Source of the DNA: Lachnospiraceae bacterium
Lineage (GTDB): Bacteria; Bacillota; Clostridia; Lachnospirales; Lachnospiraceae
Assembly (NCBI GenBank): GCA_017395635.1
Contig: JAFQOE010000004.1
Location: forward strand, 1-64,000
Direction: 5' to 3'
Length of the DNA: 64,000 nt
The stretch's first letter is position 1. Every line of letters starts with the position of its first letter. This document shows positions 42,829 through 53,124 of the stretch, in pieces. The notes beneath the pieces were generated by a model. The model did not search any database. It was not told where the DNA came from and was given only the letters and a program-made list of their open reading frames with translations. The translations under genes were made by a program, and so were the position numbers.

Positions 42829-42868
42829 GTCGTACATGTTTTGATACATATACAACCTGCATTTTGAA
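42829..42868 (+). terminator. Terminator after pfp
   Basis: AAATGCAGGT (42831-42840) pairs with ACCTGCATTT (42855-42864), followed by T residues. It lies between the convergent pfp and beta-CASP genes. Confidence 0.7.
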
Positions 42869-42913
42869 TTTCTAGAAAAATAACTTTAAAATAATTTCTT
42901 CTATGTACTTACT

Positions 42914-44509
42914 TTATCGGTCCCATTTATCACACAGACTGTTAATCTGATCTGTAAACTTGATCAAATCTTTATTGGTTCCTCCTTTGTTATGTGCAAT
43001 AACTGTAAGCAAACGATTACCGGCAGCAACCAATCTGTCAAAGATTGCCTGAGCACGATGTGCTTTCTGACTAACCTTCACCTTCTTGATTGCAAAACCT
43101 GGGAAAATTAACTCTTCTGTTCCCAAATCATATTCTGCACCGGAAAATGGAGCAATTGCATCATAACCTTCCTCTTGTATGGTGTTCTTAAAATGTTCAC
43201 ACACCAAATCTTCACCATGGACAACAAATACGGTTGGTTTTGTCTCAAAAGAATGTAACCAGCGAAGCAATCCTTCCTGATCCGCATGACCACTAATACC
43301 ATCCAGTTTCTCGATTCTTGCTTTAATCTCAACTTGTTCGCCAAACAGTTTCACGCTGGAAGCACCTTCCAAAATGCTTCGTCCCAAAGTACCATGCGCC
43401 TGATAACCTACAAATAAAATTGTACATTCTTCCCGCCATAGATTATGCTTCAAATGATGTCTGATACGTCCCGCTTCACACATACCGGATGCCGATATAA
43501 TCACTTTCGGTTTCGCGTCAAAATTAATTGCTTTGGAATCATTGCTCGTAACAGAAGTTTTCAATCCCGGAAATGCAATCGGATTAATACCTTGTCGAAT
43601 CAATTCCATTGCCTCATCATCAAAGCAATTTTCCGTATTTCTGTTAAATATATTCGTTGCCTCTACTGCCAACGGACTATCCACATACACCTCAAACCCT
43701 GCATACTCCGGAAGCAAATTATCATACTTAATCTTTCGGATAAAATAAAGCAATTCCTGTGTTCTTCCAACTGCAAAGGACGGAATCACTACATTACCAC
43801 CTTTATCAAATGTTTCCTTAATAATCTTACTAAGTTCTGCCACATAATCCGGTGTTCCACCGTGCGTTCTATCTCCATATGTAGATTCCATTACTACATA
43901 GTCCGCATCCTTCAGGTACTTAGGATCTTTTAAAATCGGTTGATTGATATTACCAATATCTCCCGAAAATACTATCTTTCTGTAGGTATCTCCTTCTGTC
44001 AACCACACCTCAATACTTGCCGAACCCAATAAATGTCCGACATCTTCAAAGCGAATCTGAATACCTTCATCCAGCGAAATCACCTTTTCATATTCACAAG
44101 GAACAAAATGTTCTAACACTCCGATTGCGTCATTCATACTGTAGAGCGGAACATACTCTGCCTCGCCGGAACGTCTTGCCTTACGATTTCGCCACTCCGC
44201 TTCAAACTCCTGAATATGCGCACTATCTCGAAGCATAATGTTGCAAAGGTCTGTTGTAGCTTTTGTGGTATATACCTGACCACGGAAACCATTCGCATAC
44301 ATAAGTGGTATCAAACCCGAATGATCAATATGTGCATGAGTCAGTAATATATAATCCACCTCGGAAGGATTCATCGGAATCTCTTGATTCTCATATACAT
44401 CTGCTCCCTGTTCCATACCACAGTCAATCAAAATATTTTTGCCACATGCCTGCAAACAATGACAACTACCAGTCACCTCATGATCCGCTCCAATAAACGT
44501 TAGTTTCAT
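42914..44509 (-). CDS. Beta-CASP metallo-beta-lactamase ribonuclease-like protein
   Basis: This 531-residue protein starts at the ATG at 44509 (GAGGGG 8 nt upstream; the GTG at 44518 is worse). The metallo-beta-lactamase part has LLTHAHIDHSGL near 56-67, FSGDIGNIN near 195 and MESTYGDRTHGG near 214. The beta-CASP insert (IPSFAVGRTQELLY, ISASGMCEAGRI) and the C-terminal GHADQEGLLRWL and VHGE motifs place it with RNA-specific MBL hydrolases (CPSF/YSH1-like). Its target RNA is unknown. It is co-directional with the flippase gene, 18 nt away. Confidence 0.9.
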   Translation of the reverse strand: MKLTFIGADHEVTGSCHCLQACGKNILIDCGMEQGADVYENQEIPMNPSEVDYILLTHAHIDHSGLIPLMYANGFRGQVYTTKATTDLCNIMLRDSAHIQEFEAEWRNRKARRSGEAEYVPLYSMNDAIGVLEHFVPCEYEKVISLDEGIQIRFEDVGHLLGSASIEVWLTEGDTYRKIVFSGDIGNINQPILKDPKYLKDADYVVMESTYGDRTHGGTPDYVAELSKIIKETFDKGGNVVIPSFAVGRTQELLYFIRKIKYDNLLPEYAGFEVYVDSPLAVEATNIFNRNTENCFDDEAMELIRQGINPIAFPGLKTSVTSNDSKAINFDAKPKVIISASGMCEAGRIRHHLKHNLWREECTILFVGYQAHGTLGRSILEGASSVKLFGEQVEIKARIEKLDGISGHADQEGLLRWLHSFETKPTVFVVHGEDLVCEHFKNTIQEEGYDAIAPFSGAEYDLGTEELIFPGFAIKKVKVSQKAHRAQAIFDRLVAAGNRLLTVIAHNKGGTNKDLIKFTDQINSLCDKWDR

Positions 44510-44527
44510 CGCAAACACCCCTCTTCA

Positions 44528-46192
44528 TTATAATAAATGCAGCTTTTCTGCAACTTTAATCAATAACGTGCCTTTCGGAAATGCTAAAAGCATTTCTTTT
44601 GTGTAACCACCAATTTTAATCATAGCTATAAAATACACCATAGCAGCTATACCAATTGCTACTAAACATGCAATCGCATTACTAACATATGCACCCATTA
44701 CTTTTCCTAGTACAAAATCCAATCCCCAATAAACCAAGAAAGCAACAAGTCCCATAACAAGTGCTGATGCCAATGGCACACCTACCGTTTGTTTCCATTC
44801 CATCTTGTATTGTAGTGCTTTCTTCATAAAACCATAATTCACAATTACAACAATTATCGCATATGCTGCTGTTGCAATTATTAATGCATATACACCTAAA
44901 CCAAATACTGTAATCATCGGATACAGTAAAAACAAATGCAAAACCAATGCCACGATTGCACTAACCACAGGAACATTTACTTTTCCAATCCCCTGTAGTA
45001 CACCATTTAACACGCTAGATATTCCATAAAATACAATAGAAATTCCACCTAATAACAACAAATTCGCAACTATCTGTGTATCTGTATCTGATAATTTCGC
45101 ATAGATTAAACTAATGATTGGCTTACCTAATACCGCAAATCCAATTGCACATGGAACAGTAAGCACCATTGTAAGTTGCATTCCCTGCTGAACCTTACGA
45201 TTACATTCTTTGATATTATTTACCGCAAAAGCACTAGATACCCCTGGAATAATAGCGGATGAAATAGCTGTTGCCATTGCAAGCGGCACATTGGCAAGCA
45301 CCAGATAATATCGATTATACAAAGCGTAACTTCCCGCTAACTCAGCAGATTCTATTCCCATATTCTCCATTGTTGCATAAAATATCTTCATATCCAAAGT
45401 AACATTCACATTATATATAAAAGAACTGAATATAATCGGTGTTGCAATCATCAATAATAGCTTCAACACCTCACGGTAAGTCATGACATTACCCGTATGG
45501 TCAGTCTTAACATTCGCATCTAATGTTTTCTTTTCTTTGTTAAATAATACAATCAGATAAACCAAACTCGCTAAAGCCGCAATCCCTGTTCCCAGTGTAC
45601 CACCAGCAGCACCGAATTCCTGTACACGGTCTTCCATTCCACCTGCCACTGCCCATTTCATAAACAATATAGCAGCCACAATACTGACAATCACATTGAA
45701 TATCTGCTCCACAATCTGAGAAATTGATGTCGGAACCATATTTCCATATGCCTGAAAATATCCACGATACACACTCAAAAATCCCGATATAAATATGGTT
45801 GGTGCAAGAATTCGCAAGGCCAATGTTGCTGCACTTACCTCTTTTACCATGACCGGAGCAAAGACATACGTAACAATCGCCGCAATTCCACCTACCACTA
45901 ACACATACAGCATTGCACAATTAAAAATACGCTTCACATTACGATACTCACCTTTTTCAATACACTCTGACATTATTTTAGAAACAGCTGCCGGAATACT
46001 AAAAGTCGCAATTACCAAAACAAGATAATATATCGACTGTGCTGTACCATAATACCCATTACCTTCTTTTGTAAGAATATACAAAAATACAACACTATAT
46101 AACATTCCTAATATTTTCGAGACAATGCTTGTTGCAGCCAAAATCGAGGCCTGCAATGTAAAATTCTTTTTCAATCCAGTTTTATTACTCAT
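44528..46192 (-). CDS. Polysaccharide flippase, MurJ/SpoVB-like
   Basis: This 554-residue membrane protein has 14 predicted helices of the MOP (MATE/MVF) exporter fold. The N-terminus (NFTLQASILAATSIVSKILG) and the YYGTAQSIYYLVLVIATFSI segment resemble SpoVB/MurJ-type lipid II flippases of Firmicutes. Such proteins move undecaprenyl-linked precursors across the membrane. Whether this copy handles lipid II or another polymer cannot be told. TAGGAAG precedes the ATG. Confidence 0.85.
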   Translation of the reverse strand: MSNKTGLKKNFTLQASILAATSIVSKILGMLYSVVFLYILTKEGNGYYGTAQSIYYLVLVIATFSIPAAVSKIMSECIEKGEYRNVKRIFNCAMLYVLVVGGIAAIVTYVFAPVMVKEVSAATLALRILAPTIFISGFLSVYRGYFQAYGNMVPTSISQIVEQIFNVIVSIVAAILFMKWAVAGGMEDRVQEFGAAGGTLGTGIAALASLVYLIVLFNKEKKTLDANVKTDHTGNVMTYREVLKLLLMIATPIIFSSFIYNVNVTLDMKIFYATMENMGIESAELAGSYALYNRYYLVLANVPLAMATAISSAIIPGVSSAFAVNNIKECNRKVQQGMQLTMVLTVPCAIGFAVLGKPIISLIYAKLSDTDTQIVANLLLLGGISIVFYGISSVLNGVLQGIGKVNVPVVSAIVALVLHLFLLYPMITVFGLGVYALIIATAAYAIIVVIVNYGFMKKALQYKMEWKQTVGVPLASALVMGLVAFLVYWGLDFVLGKVMGAYVSNAIACLVAIGIAAMVYFIAMIKIGGYTKEMLLAFPKGTLLIKVAEKLHLL

Positions 46193-46385
46193 TTCGTCTT
46201 CCTACTCTATATCAATATATTTTAAGATACGCTCTTACTCCATAATCTTCGCAACTGTTCAATATGGTCACAGTTACAGACAATAAGTGCTAGTAATAAT
46301 TACCTTTACTTAATTAAAAGTATACCACATTTAGCTTTGTATTAAAAGTATTGACACAAAAAACCAACACTGGCTAGATACATAA

Positions 46386-46457
46386 AAATCCTACTATAAT
46401 GTGTAACTTGACACACAACAAAAATTTTATGCATGTCATACACATATAGTAGGATTT
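46386..46457 (-). terminator. Terminator after the aconitase-family gene
   Basis: AAATCCTACTATA (46386-46398) pairs with TATAGTAGGATTT (46445-46457), with T residues at the minus-strand exit. The loop is long (46 nt). The 286-bp gap around it holds no other feature I can support. Confidence 0.6.
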
Positions 46458-46478
46458 GTGTCCTCTGAATACCAGAGA

Positions 46479-48761
46479 TTATCTTCTATTGTAGTTAATC
46501 AAGCAACCCTTCAAGATAATATCTCTTTCATCATCTGTTAAGTCTCCTAAGTGGAATATCAATTCTTTCATTCCCTTATTAACCACATATGCTTTAATAT
46601 CATCATTCTTCTCTTTCACTGCTTTAGCAACATCTGGAATGAAGATATAATCATCAATATCAAATGCATAATCTTCCGGCATGATAAATGGAAGCATACC
46701 CCAGTTAATCAAGTTCGAACGATATCTCTTGGTTGCATATTCCTTCGCAACGTTAGCCCATCCACCAAGTACCTTCTGGCATGACGCAGCCTGCTCACGA
46801 GCAGAACCATCACCAGGTTTCACTGCAAAGATTGTAGAACCAACACCAACTGTCTCATGTGTAACATCCGGGAACTGTGTCTTAATCGTATCCATTACCT
46901 GTTTCCAGTTATCATCATACTTGCACATACAATTACCTTCTTCACGTGCCTTTTCGACAGCCTGAACAGCCTTTGCTCTTCCAACATACTCAGGATCCTT
47001 ACGAGATAATGTAAACTCTGCAAGACCTAATGGATTAGAACGATAAGAAGATGTTTCACCAGATGGAATCAACTCATCTGTTGTTGTAACAGGATCGTTA
47101 ATTACAGATGCAACCTTCAAGATTAAGTTATCTGTTAAAGCAACCATTGCCGGCCAATCCTTAATGTTTGGACCAAACTTAATATCTACCGAAGGGTCTG
47201 CTTTACCTACTCCATCATAAATACGATTCTCATAGATTGTCTTATCAAAGTAATACTTCGGATTACTAAAGTTCGCATCGATATCTGTTGCTGCTGTCAA
47301 GTATCCCTTATTCGCTGCAGTTGCTGCGATAGAACGAGCATCCATCAATGCAACTGAGGAAATCTGTCCATTCTGTACTTTAGAACCTTCACGGTTAGGG
47401 AAGTTTCTAGTAGAGTGACGAATAGAGAACGCATTATTAGCAGGTGTATCACCAGCACCGAAACAAGGACCACAGAATGCCGTCTTCACAATCGCTCCGG
47501 TAGCCATCAAATCTGCTAATCTACCATTCTTAGCCAATTCCATATAAATAGGTGTAGATGCTGGATATACACTTAAAGTAAACTCATCTGCTCCAATACT
47601 TGCACCCTTCAAGATATCTGCTGCAGCACAGATATTCTCGAAACCACCACCTGCACAACCGGCAATAATACCCTGATCTACATATAACTTACCATTGCGA
47701 ACCTTGTCCTTCAATGTGAAGTCAACTTTACCATCTAAGCTCACTAATGCTCTCTTCTCACAATCTTCCAAAATATCCATTAAGTTAGCATTCAACTCTT
47801 CAATTGTATATGTATTACTTGGATGGAACGGCATAGCAATCATAGGTTTCACTTTACTCAAATCTACATAAACCAAACCATCATAATAAGTAACTGCTCC
47901 AGGATTCAATTCTTTGTAAGATTCTCCTCGTCCGTGAATCTCATAAAAATCCTTCACCTTATCATCTGTTTTCCAGATAGAAGAAAGACAAGTTGTCTCA
48001 GTCGTCATTACATCGATACCAATTCTATAATCCGCACTCAAATTATCAACACCAGGGCCAACGAACTCCATCACTTTATTCTTAACATATCCGTTAGCAA
48101 ATACTGCACCAATAATAGCAAGTGCAACGTCCTGAGGACCTACACCCGGTTCCGGCTTACCATCTAAATAAATACCTACAACACCCGGCATCTTAACATC
48201 ATAGGTCTGGCAAAGCAACTGCTTAACAAGCTCTCCTCCGCCTTCACCAACGGCCATTGTACCCAATGCACCATATCGTGTATGAGAGTCAGAGCCTAAA
48301 ATCATCGCTCCACATTCAGCCAACATCTCTCTTGCATACTGATGAATAACCGCCTGATGAGGTGGAACATAAACACCACCATATTTTTTTGCACATGTAA
48401 GACCAAACATATGATCATCTTCATTAATGGTTCCACCAACTGCACATAAAGAATTGTGACAATTCGTCAACACATAAGGAATTGGGAATTTTTCCAACCC
48501 GGATGCACGAGCTGTCTGAATGATACCAACAAATGTGATATCGTGTGATGTTAATTTATCAAACCTAATCTGAAGCTTTTCCATATTATTAGAAGTATTA
48601 TGTGCTTCTAAAATACCATACGCAATCGTATTCTTAGAAGCATCTTCCTTTGAAACAACGCTTCCTGTCTTGCTCTTTAAAATCTCTGCCTGATTTGCAC
48701 CATCTTCGATAATCTCTGTACCATTAACGAGATATGCGCCACCTTCGTACAACTTAACCAC
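46479..48761 (-). CDS. Aconitase-family hydratase
   Basis: This 760-residue protein has the aconitase/isopropylmalate isomerase fold. One Fe-S cysteine is in [10 protein letters not shown] near 370 and two more are in [10 protein letters not shown] near 432-435. Other motifs are [12 protein letters not shown] near 156, NFPNREGS near 452 and [14 protein letters not shown] near 692-705. It is close to the YbhJ-type hydratases rather than to classical AcnA, so the substrate is uncertain. The start is GTG with AGGAGG 8 nt upstream. No citrate-cycle gene is nearby. Confidence 0.85.
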   Translation of the reverse strand: MVKLYEGGAYLVNGTEIIEDGANQAEILKSKTGSVVSKEDASKNTIAYGILEAHNTSNNMEKLQIRFDKLTSHDITFVGIIQTARASGLEKFPIPYVLTNCHNSLCAVGGTINEDDHMFGLTCAKKYGGVYVPPHQAVIHQYAREMLAECGAMILGSDSHTRYGALGTMAVGEGGGELVKQLLCQTYDVKMPGVVGIYLDGKPEPGVGPQDVALAIIGAVFANGYVKNKVMEFVGPGVDNLSADYRIGIDVMTTETTCLSSIWKTDDKVKDFYEIHGRGESYKELNPGAVTYYDGLVYVDLSKVKPMIAMPFHPSNTYTIEELNANLMDILEDCEKRALVSLDGKVDFTLKDKVRNGKLYVDQGIIAGCAGGGFENICAAADILKGASIGADEFTLSVYPASTPIYMELAKNGRLADLMATGAIVKTAFCGPCFGAGDTPANNAFSIRHSTRNFPNREGSKVQNGQISSVALMDARSIAATAANKGYLTAATDIDANFSNPKYYFDKTIYENRIYDGVGKADPSVDIKFGPNIKDWPAMVALTDNLILKVASVINDPVTTTDELIPSGETSSYRSNPLGLAEFTLSRKDPEYVGRAKAVQAVEKAREEGNCMCKYDDNWKQVMDTIKTQFPDVTHETVGVGSTIFAVKPGDGSAREQAASCQKVLGGWANVAKEYATKRYRSNLINWGMLPFIMPEDYAFDIDDYIFIPDVAKAVKEKNDDIKAYVVNKGMKELIFHLGDLTDDERDIILKGCLINYNRR

Positions 48762-48857
48762 TTACTTATCCTCCTATATGTTATTCTCAAAAAATAATTA
48801 ATCGCCATACATTGTAGCATAATACAACTAACATTTCAAACTATTTACATAAACCTT

Positions 48858-48897
48858 AAAAAGCTATGGATCCATTTACAAATCCATAGCTTTTTCT
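48858..48897 (-). terminator. Terminator of the sugar importer operon
   Basis: A 14-bp stem AAAAAGCTATGGAT / ATCCATAGCTTTTT (48858-48871 with 48882-48895) with a 10-nt loop, 37 nt after the permease stop. Confidence 0.8.
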
Positions 48898-48933
48898 TAC
48901 TCATATACAATTACAAATAAGAGTTTCTTCGCT

Positions 48934-50124
48934 TTATTTCTTACGTGTTCTAACATCGAAAGCAACTGCAATAATAAATATAATACCTTTTACCATATAC
49001 TGATATGAAATATCTATACCCATCAAGTTCATACCATTGGTCAAGGACATGATAACCAAAGCACCAATAATCGTATTCGTAACGCGACCAACACCTCCAC
49101 TAACTGCAACACCTCCAATATAGGAAGATGCAATTGCATCCATTTCAAATGCTGTACCTGCAGTAGGTGTTGCAGACTGTAATCTTGATGTATATAGAAC
49201 ACCACCTAATGCAGCCATTACACTAACAGAACAAAATGCAAATAATGTCACACGTTTTACATTAATACCTGACAACTCTGCCGCCTGTGCATTACCTCCA
49301 ATGCCATAGATAGCACGTCCAAGCTTAGTTTTGTTAAGCATATAGTTATACACCACCAAAACAACTCCAACAATAACTGCTGTCCATGGGACACCTTGGT
49401 TACTTGCCAAAACCCACATAATACCTAAAATAATAGCAGACATTGCTACAAGTTTAAACACAAAAATCGGTGTTGATGGAACTTCAAAATCATATTTGAG
49501 TTTATTCTTTCTATTCTTAGTTTGCGTAAATATCAATATTCCAACCAAAACTACTGCAATTATCATAGTTACCATATGAAACCCTACATCAATTGGTAAA
49601 TCAGGAATAAAACCATTTGACAATGCATTAAATCCTTTATTAGGAATAATGATAGTACCTGTTTTCTGAAGAGATAAGTTCAACAATCCTCGAAAAATAA
49701 ACATTCCCGCCAAAGTAGTTACAAATGCAGGAACTCCAACTTTTGTAACTAACAGTCCCTGGTATAAGCCAATCAACAAGCCTAGTCCTAATACAATTAA
49801 AATCGCAATCCACTCATTTACATTATATTTCGTCATCAATATAGCTGCAACAGCTCCACAAAATCCGGCAACATAACCCACCGATAAATCAATATGTACA
49901 ATAATCAAAATAACTGTCATACCAATTGCCATTACCGCAACATATCCTGCCTGATTAATCAAGTTGGTAATATTCCTCGCCTGAAGAAAACCTCCATCTG
50001 TTTGTATTGCAAAAAACAACATAATACAAACCAACGTAATATACATCATGTAATCACGTATATTGGTCTTTGCCATAGTAATAATTTCGCGGACCAATCC
50101 TACATTTTGCTTTTTATTGCCCAT
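48934..50124 (-). CDS. mmsB: Multiple-monosaccharide ABC importer permease
   Basis: This 396-residue protein starts at the ATG at 50124 (AAAGGAGG 8 nt upstream). It has about 10 helices and the sugar-permease family motifs IDLSVGYVAGFCGAVAAIL near 85 and GGNAQAAELSGINVKRV near 278. The shape and the long central insert match MmsB/GguB, the permease for ChvE-type sugar-binding proteins. It imports monosaccharides such as xylose, arabinose, galactose or glucose. It is the last gene of the ChvE-MmsA-MmsB operon. Confidence 0.88.
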   Translation of the reverse strand: MGNKKQNVGLVREIITMAKTNIRDYMMYITLVCIMLFFAIQTDGGFLQARNITNLINQAGYVAVMAIGMTVILIIVHIDLSVGYVAGFCGAVAAILMTKYNVNEWIAILIVLGLGLLIGLYQGLLVTKVGVPAFVTTLAGMFIFRGLLNLSLQKTGTIIIPNKGFNALSNGFIPDLPIDVGFHMVTMIIAVVLVGILIFTQTKNRKNKLKYDFEVPSTPIFVFKLVAMSAIILGIMWVLASNQGVPWTAVIVGVVLVVYNYMLNKTKLGRAIYGIGGNAQAAELSGINVKRVTLFAFCSVSVMAALGGVLYTSRLQSATPTAGTAFEMDAIASSYIGGVAVSGGVGRVTNTIIGALVIMSLTNGMNLMGIDISYQYMVKGIIFIIAVAFDVRTRKK

Positions 50125-50138
50125 TTCCATTGCCTCCT

Positions 50139-51665
50139 TTACGACTTAACAGCCATCGCCATCACTTTTTCTTCGGTAGCATCTTCTACCAGCATTTCTC
50201 CTGTAATACTACCCTCCGACATAACATAAAGACGATCACTCATACCAAGAACTTCCGGAAGTTCTGAAGAAATCATAATGATACTCATTCCTTCAGCTAC
50301 CAATTTATTCATTAACGAATATATTTCATACTTTGCACCAACATCTATTCCTCTTGTTGGTTCATCCAAAATCAACACCTTCGGTTGCGCAAACATCCAT
50401 TTTGCAATCTGAACTTTCTGCTGATTACCACCACTCAAATTGCCAACCTTTTGTTCAATAGAAGGGGCTTTAATATTAATAGAATCTTTGTAACTATTAG
50501 CTACTTTTATTTCTTCATTCTCATTAATAGCAAGACCTTGAACCAATGCTTCTAAGTTCGCAATTGTTGTATTATAGCGGATATCCTGCATCAAAATTAA
50601 TCCATTTCCTTTTCTATCTTCAGTTACATAAGCAAGACCTTTTTTGATTGCTTCTTTCGGGTTTCTGAAATGTACTTCTTTTCCGTCCAAATACAATTCT
50701 CCTCCGGTCAATTTGTATCCTGTAGGATTGCCAAATATACTCATAGCAAGTTCTGTTCGTCCTGCTCCCATCAAACCTTGAATACCGACAATCTCACCTT
50801 TTCGTACATTTACATTTACCTTATGTAAAATCTCGCGATTCTTAATAGGATCAAATACACTCCAATCCTTTAACTCTAATGCTATGTCACCAAACTCACG
50901 TTTTTCACGTTTCGGATATATGTTATCCATCTCGCGCCCTACCATATGTTTGATAATCTCAGCTTCTTCAATTCTCCGTTCTGTAGCATCCAAAGAACAG
51001 ATAGTAGATCCATCACGTAACACAGTGATAGTATCCGCAATAGCTGTTATTTCTCTCAATTTATGGGATATCATAATACAGGTTACGCCCTGTTCTTTTA
51101 ATTCACGAATCAAATTCAACAAATTCTGGCTATCATCTTCGTTCAAAGATGCAGTAGGTTCATCCAAAATAAGTAACTTAACATCTTTACTAAGAGCTTT
51201 TGCAATCTCTACCAATTGCTGATTACCAACACCGAGATCTTTTACTTTCATTGAAGGATCCGCTTTTAACTTTACCTTCTTCAACATCTCTGTTGCACGT
51301 ACAATCGTTTCATTCCAATCTATACTTCTTCCTTTCAGAATCTCATGTCCAAAGAATATGTTCTCATATAAACTAAGTTCCTGAACTAATGCAAGTTCCT
51401 GATAGATAATAACAATTCCTTTACTCTCGCTATCTGATATTTGTTTAAACTTTTGTACCTCTCCATTATACATAATATCCCCAGAATAAGTGCCATATGG
51501 ATAAACACCGGACAGAACTTTCATTAATGTGGATTTACCTGCTCCATTCTCCCCCACAAGACAATGAATTTCCCCTCGTTTTACTTTGAAATTTACATTA
51601 TCCAGTGCTTTTACTCCCGGAAATTCTTTAGTAATTTGTTTCATTTCCAGTATATAATCACTCAT
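50139..51665 (-). CDS. mmsA: Multiple-monosaccharide ABC importer ATPase
   Basis: This 508-residue protein is a tandem ATPase of the sugar (CUT2) class. The first domain has GENGAGKST near 37-45, a signature LGVGNQQLVEIAKAL and LLILDEPTASL. The second has the degenerate GLMGAGRTE near 295, LSGGNQQKVQIAKW near 404 and VLILDEPTRGIDVGAK near 421. It matches MmsA/GguA by gene order with the ChvE-like protein and the permease. GTGAAAGGAG precedes the ATG. Confidence 0.92.
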   Translation of the reverse strand: MSDYILEMKQITKEFPGVKALDNVNFKVKRGEIHCLVGENGAGKSTLMKVLSGVYPYGTYSGDIMYNGEVQKFKQISDSESKGIVIIYQELALVQELSLYENIFFGHEILKGRSIDWNETIVRATEMLKKVKLKADPSMKVKDLGVGNQQLVEIAKALSKDVKLLILDEPTASLNEDDSQNLLNLIRELKEQGVTCIMISHKLREITAIADTITVLRDGSTICSLDATERRIEEAEIIKHMVGREMDNIYPKREKREFGDIALELKDWSVFDPIKNREILHKVNVNVRKGEIVGIQGLMGAGRTELAMSIFGNPTGYKLTGGELYLDGKEVHFRNPKEAIKKGLAYVTEDRKGNGLILMQDIRYNTTIANLEALVQGLAINENEEIKVANSYKDSINIKAPSIEQKVGNLSGGNQQKVQIAKWMFAQPKVLILDEPTRGIDVGAKYEIYSLMNKLVAEGMSIIMISSELPEVLGMSDRLYVMSEGSITGEMLVEDATEEKVMAMAVKS

Positions 51666-51680
51666 AAGAAAGCTCCTTTC

Positions 51681-51712
51681 ACAAAAACACCGACTTTTTT
51701 CAAAGCCGGTGT
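51681..51712 (-). terminator. Attenuator hairpin between chvE-like and mmsA
   Basis: ACACCG and CGGTGT (51687-51692 with 51707-51712) form a hairpin followed on the minus strand by a T-run (GTTTTTG). Such hairpins after binding-protein genes lower expression of the distal ATPase and permease. Confidence 0.65.
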
Positions 51713-51733
51713 CTTAAAAACGTCATCTCTTCA

Positions 51734-52909
51734 TTACTCTAAACCTGTAAATGCAGATGCCTCATAGTATCCTGAATCAACCAATGCTGCTTTCACATTG
51801 TCTTTGGTTACTACAACGATTGCTGTCTGTTTTGCAGGAACATCAATCTTCTCATTGTTGTATGAAGAATCAGTTGCCGGCTCTTTTCCTTCTAAGATAT
51901 CTACTGCCATCGCTACAGAGTCAGCTGCTAATGTTCTTGTATCTTTAAATACTGTCATAGACTGTTTGCCATCGATAATATACTGAACAGATGCTTGTTC
52001 TGAATCCTGTCCTGTAATAACATAACTTGCAATATCCTTATCTGCTGCAAATACATCCGCAATTGAACGAGAAGTTCCATCATTAGGTGCCAATACTAAT
52101 ACATTACCCTTTACATCTGAACCTGCTGCTGTCAAATGTGCTTCTGCTTTTGACTTTGCTTCATTGAAATCCCAGTTTGTTGTAACCTGTCCAATAATCT
52201 TACCAATCTCTTCTCTGCTCAACTCTGCTTTGTCTTTCAAAGCTTCTGCTTCTGTAGAGTTTGCAATCTTATATGTTCCGTCTGCAATCTTTGGCTGAAG
52301 AACACTCCAAGCACCTTCAAAGAAAATGAATGCATTGTTATCAGTTGCTGCACCAGCATATAAATAAAGTGGAACGTCAGTTCCTTCAGGTGCATTATCA
52401 ATCAAATACTGACCTTGTGCAGCACCTACTGCAAAACTATCAAATGTTACGTAATAATCAACCGCATCTGTACCTGTAATCAAACGGTCATATGCAATTA
52501 CCTTAACGCCTGCATCTCTTGCTTCTTCTACTGCCGCTGCCGCTGCTGCACCATCCTGTGCACAAATAATAAGTACTTTAATGCCTTTTGAAATCAAAGT
52601 TTCAACATTAGTCTTCTCTGTTGCTGATGAACCCTGACTAAATAATACCTGATACGTAAATCCTGCATCACCAAGAATTGTTTCGAACTGTTTCTGATCC
52701 TGTAACCATCTAGGCTCATCTTTTGTAGGTAATACAATTCCTACCTCAATATCTCCACCTGCGCTACTGTCATCACTAGTCTCCACTTTCACGCTACTAC
52801 TAATGCTACCGCCTTCATCTTTTTCGTCTGCGGCACCACCACCACAACCTGTCACAAGACCAACTACCATAGTCATTGCCATCAATAGACCTATTAACTT
52901 TTTCTTCAT
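51734..52909 (-). CDS. chvE: ChvE-like sugar-binding lipoprotein
   Basis: This 391-residue protein starts at the ATG at 52909 (GGAGG 8 nt upstream). It has lipobox VTGC near residue 22, then a periplasmic-binding fold with EVGIVLPTKDEPRWLQDQKQ and LISKGIKVLIICAQDGAAAA. The KDEPRWLQD motif, AYDRLITG and the YAGAATDNNA segment are typical of the ChvE/MmsE sugar-binding proteins. It binds aldoses and feeds them to MmsA/MmsB. In clostridia it can also serve the chemoreceptor and the XylFII-type sensor encoded upstream here. Confidence 0.88.
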   Translation of the reverse strand: MKKKLIGLLMAMTMVVGLVTGCGGGAADEKDEGGSISSSVKVETSDDSSAGGDIEVGIVLPTKDEPRWLQDQKQFETILGDAGFTYQVLFSQGSSATEKTNVETLISKGIKVLIICAQDGAAAAAAVEEARDAGVKVIAYDRLITGTDAVDYYVTFDSFAVGAAQGQYLIDNAPEGTDVPLYLYAGAATDNNAFIFFEGAWSVLQPKIADGTYKIANSTEAEALKDKAELSREEIGKIIGQVTTNWDFNEAKSKAEAHLTAAGSDVKGNVLVLAPNDGTSRSIADVFAADKDIASYVITGQDSEQASVQYIIDGKQSMTVFKDTRTLAADSVAMAVDILEGKEPATDSSYNNEKIDVPAKQTAIVVVTKDNVKAALVDSGYYEASAFTGLE

Positions 52910-52954
52910 ACGCTCTACCTCCATAAAACATATAGTATTTTTGTTACCAAGGTC

Positions 52955-53046
52955 ATTATAACATCAAACATTCTTCATTAACTTGTCACTTGCTGTCAAT
53001 TTTTGCGTTTCATCCTGGCACATTTTTTATAGTTAGCACATTTTTG
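52955..53046 (-). promoter_or_regulatory. Likely activator-dependent promoter of the sugar importer
   Basis: On the minus strand a TATAAT box (52960-52955) has no good -35. Upstream are direct repeats GCACATTTTTT (53018-53028) and GCACATTTTTG (53036-53046), 18 bp apart, and a related CAATTTTTGCG at 52997-53007. Spaced direct repeats before a poor -35 are typical of AraC-type activators such as the YesN-like regulator encoded just upstream. Confidence 0.5.
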
Positions 53047-53124
53047 CGCCATAGTTGCCCTACGCAAAATAATGCTATTCCATCATACTTTATTTTTGTC
53101 TAATTCACAACGCACTGATTTATT

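Noticed and set aside
45540-45920. Cys/Gly/Trp-rich frame of 126 codons within the flippase gene
   Set aside because: Same strand but another frame of a clear membrane protein gene; no start signal, and the composition follows from the frame shift.
46363-46398. TTGACA-N18-TAGATA promoter-like sequence on the plus strand
   Set aside because: No gene lies downstream on that strand. It leads straight into the terminator hairpin of the aconitase-family gene.
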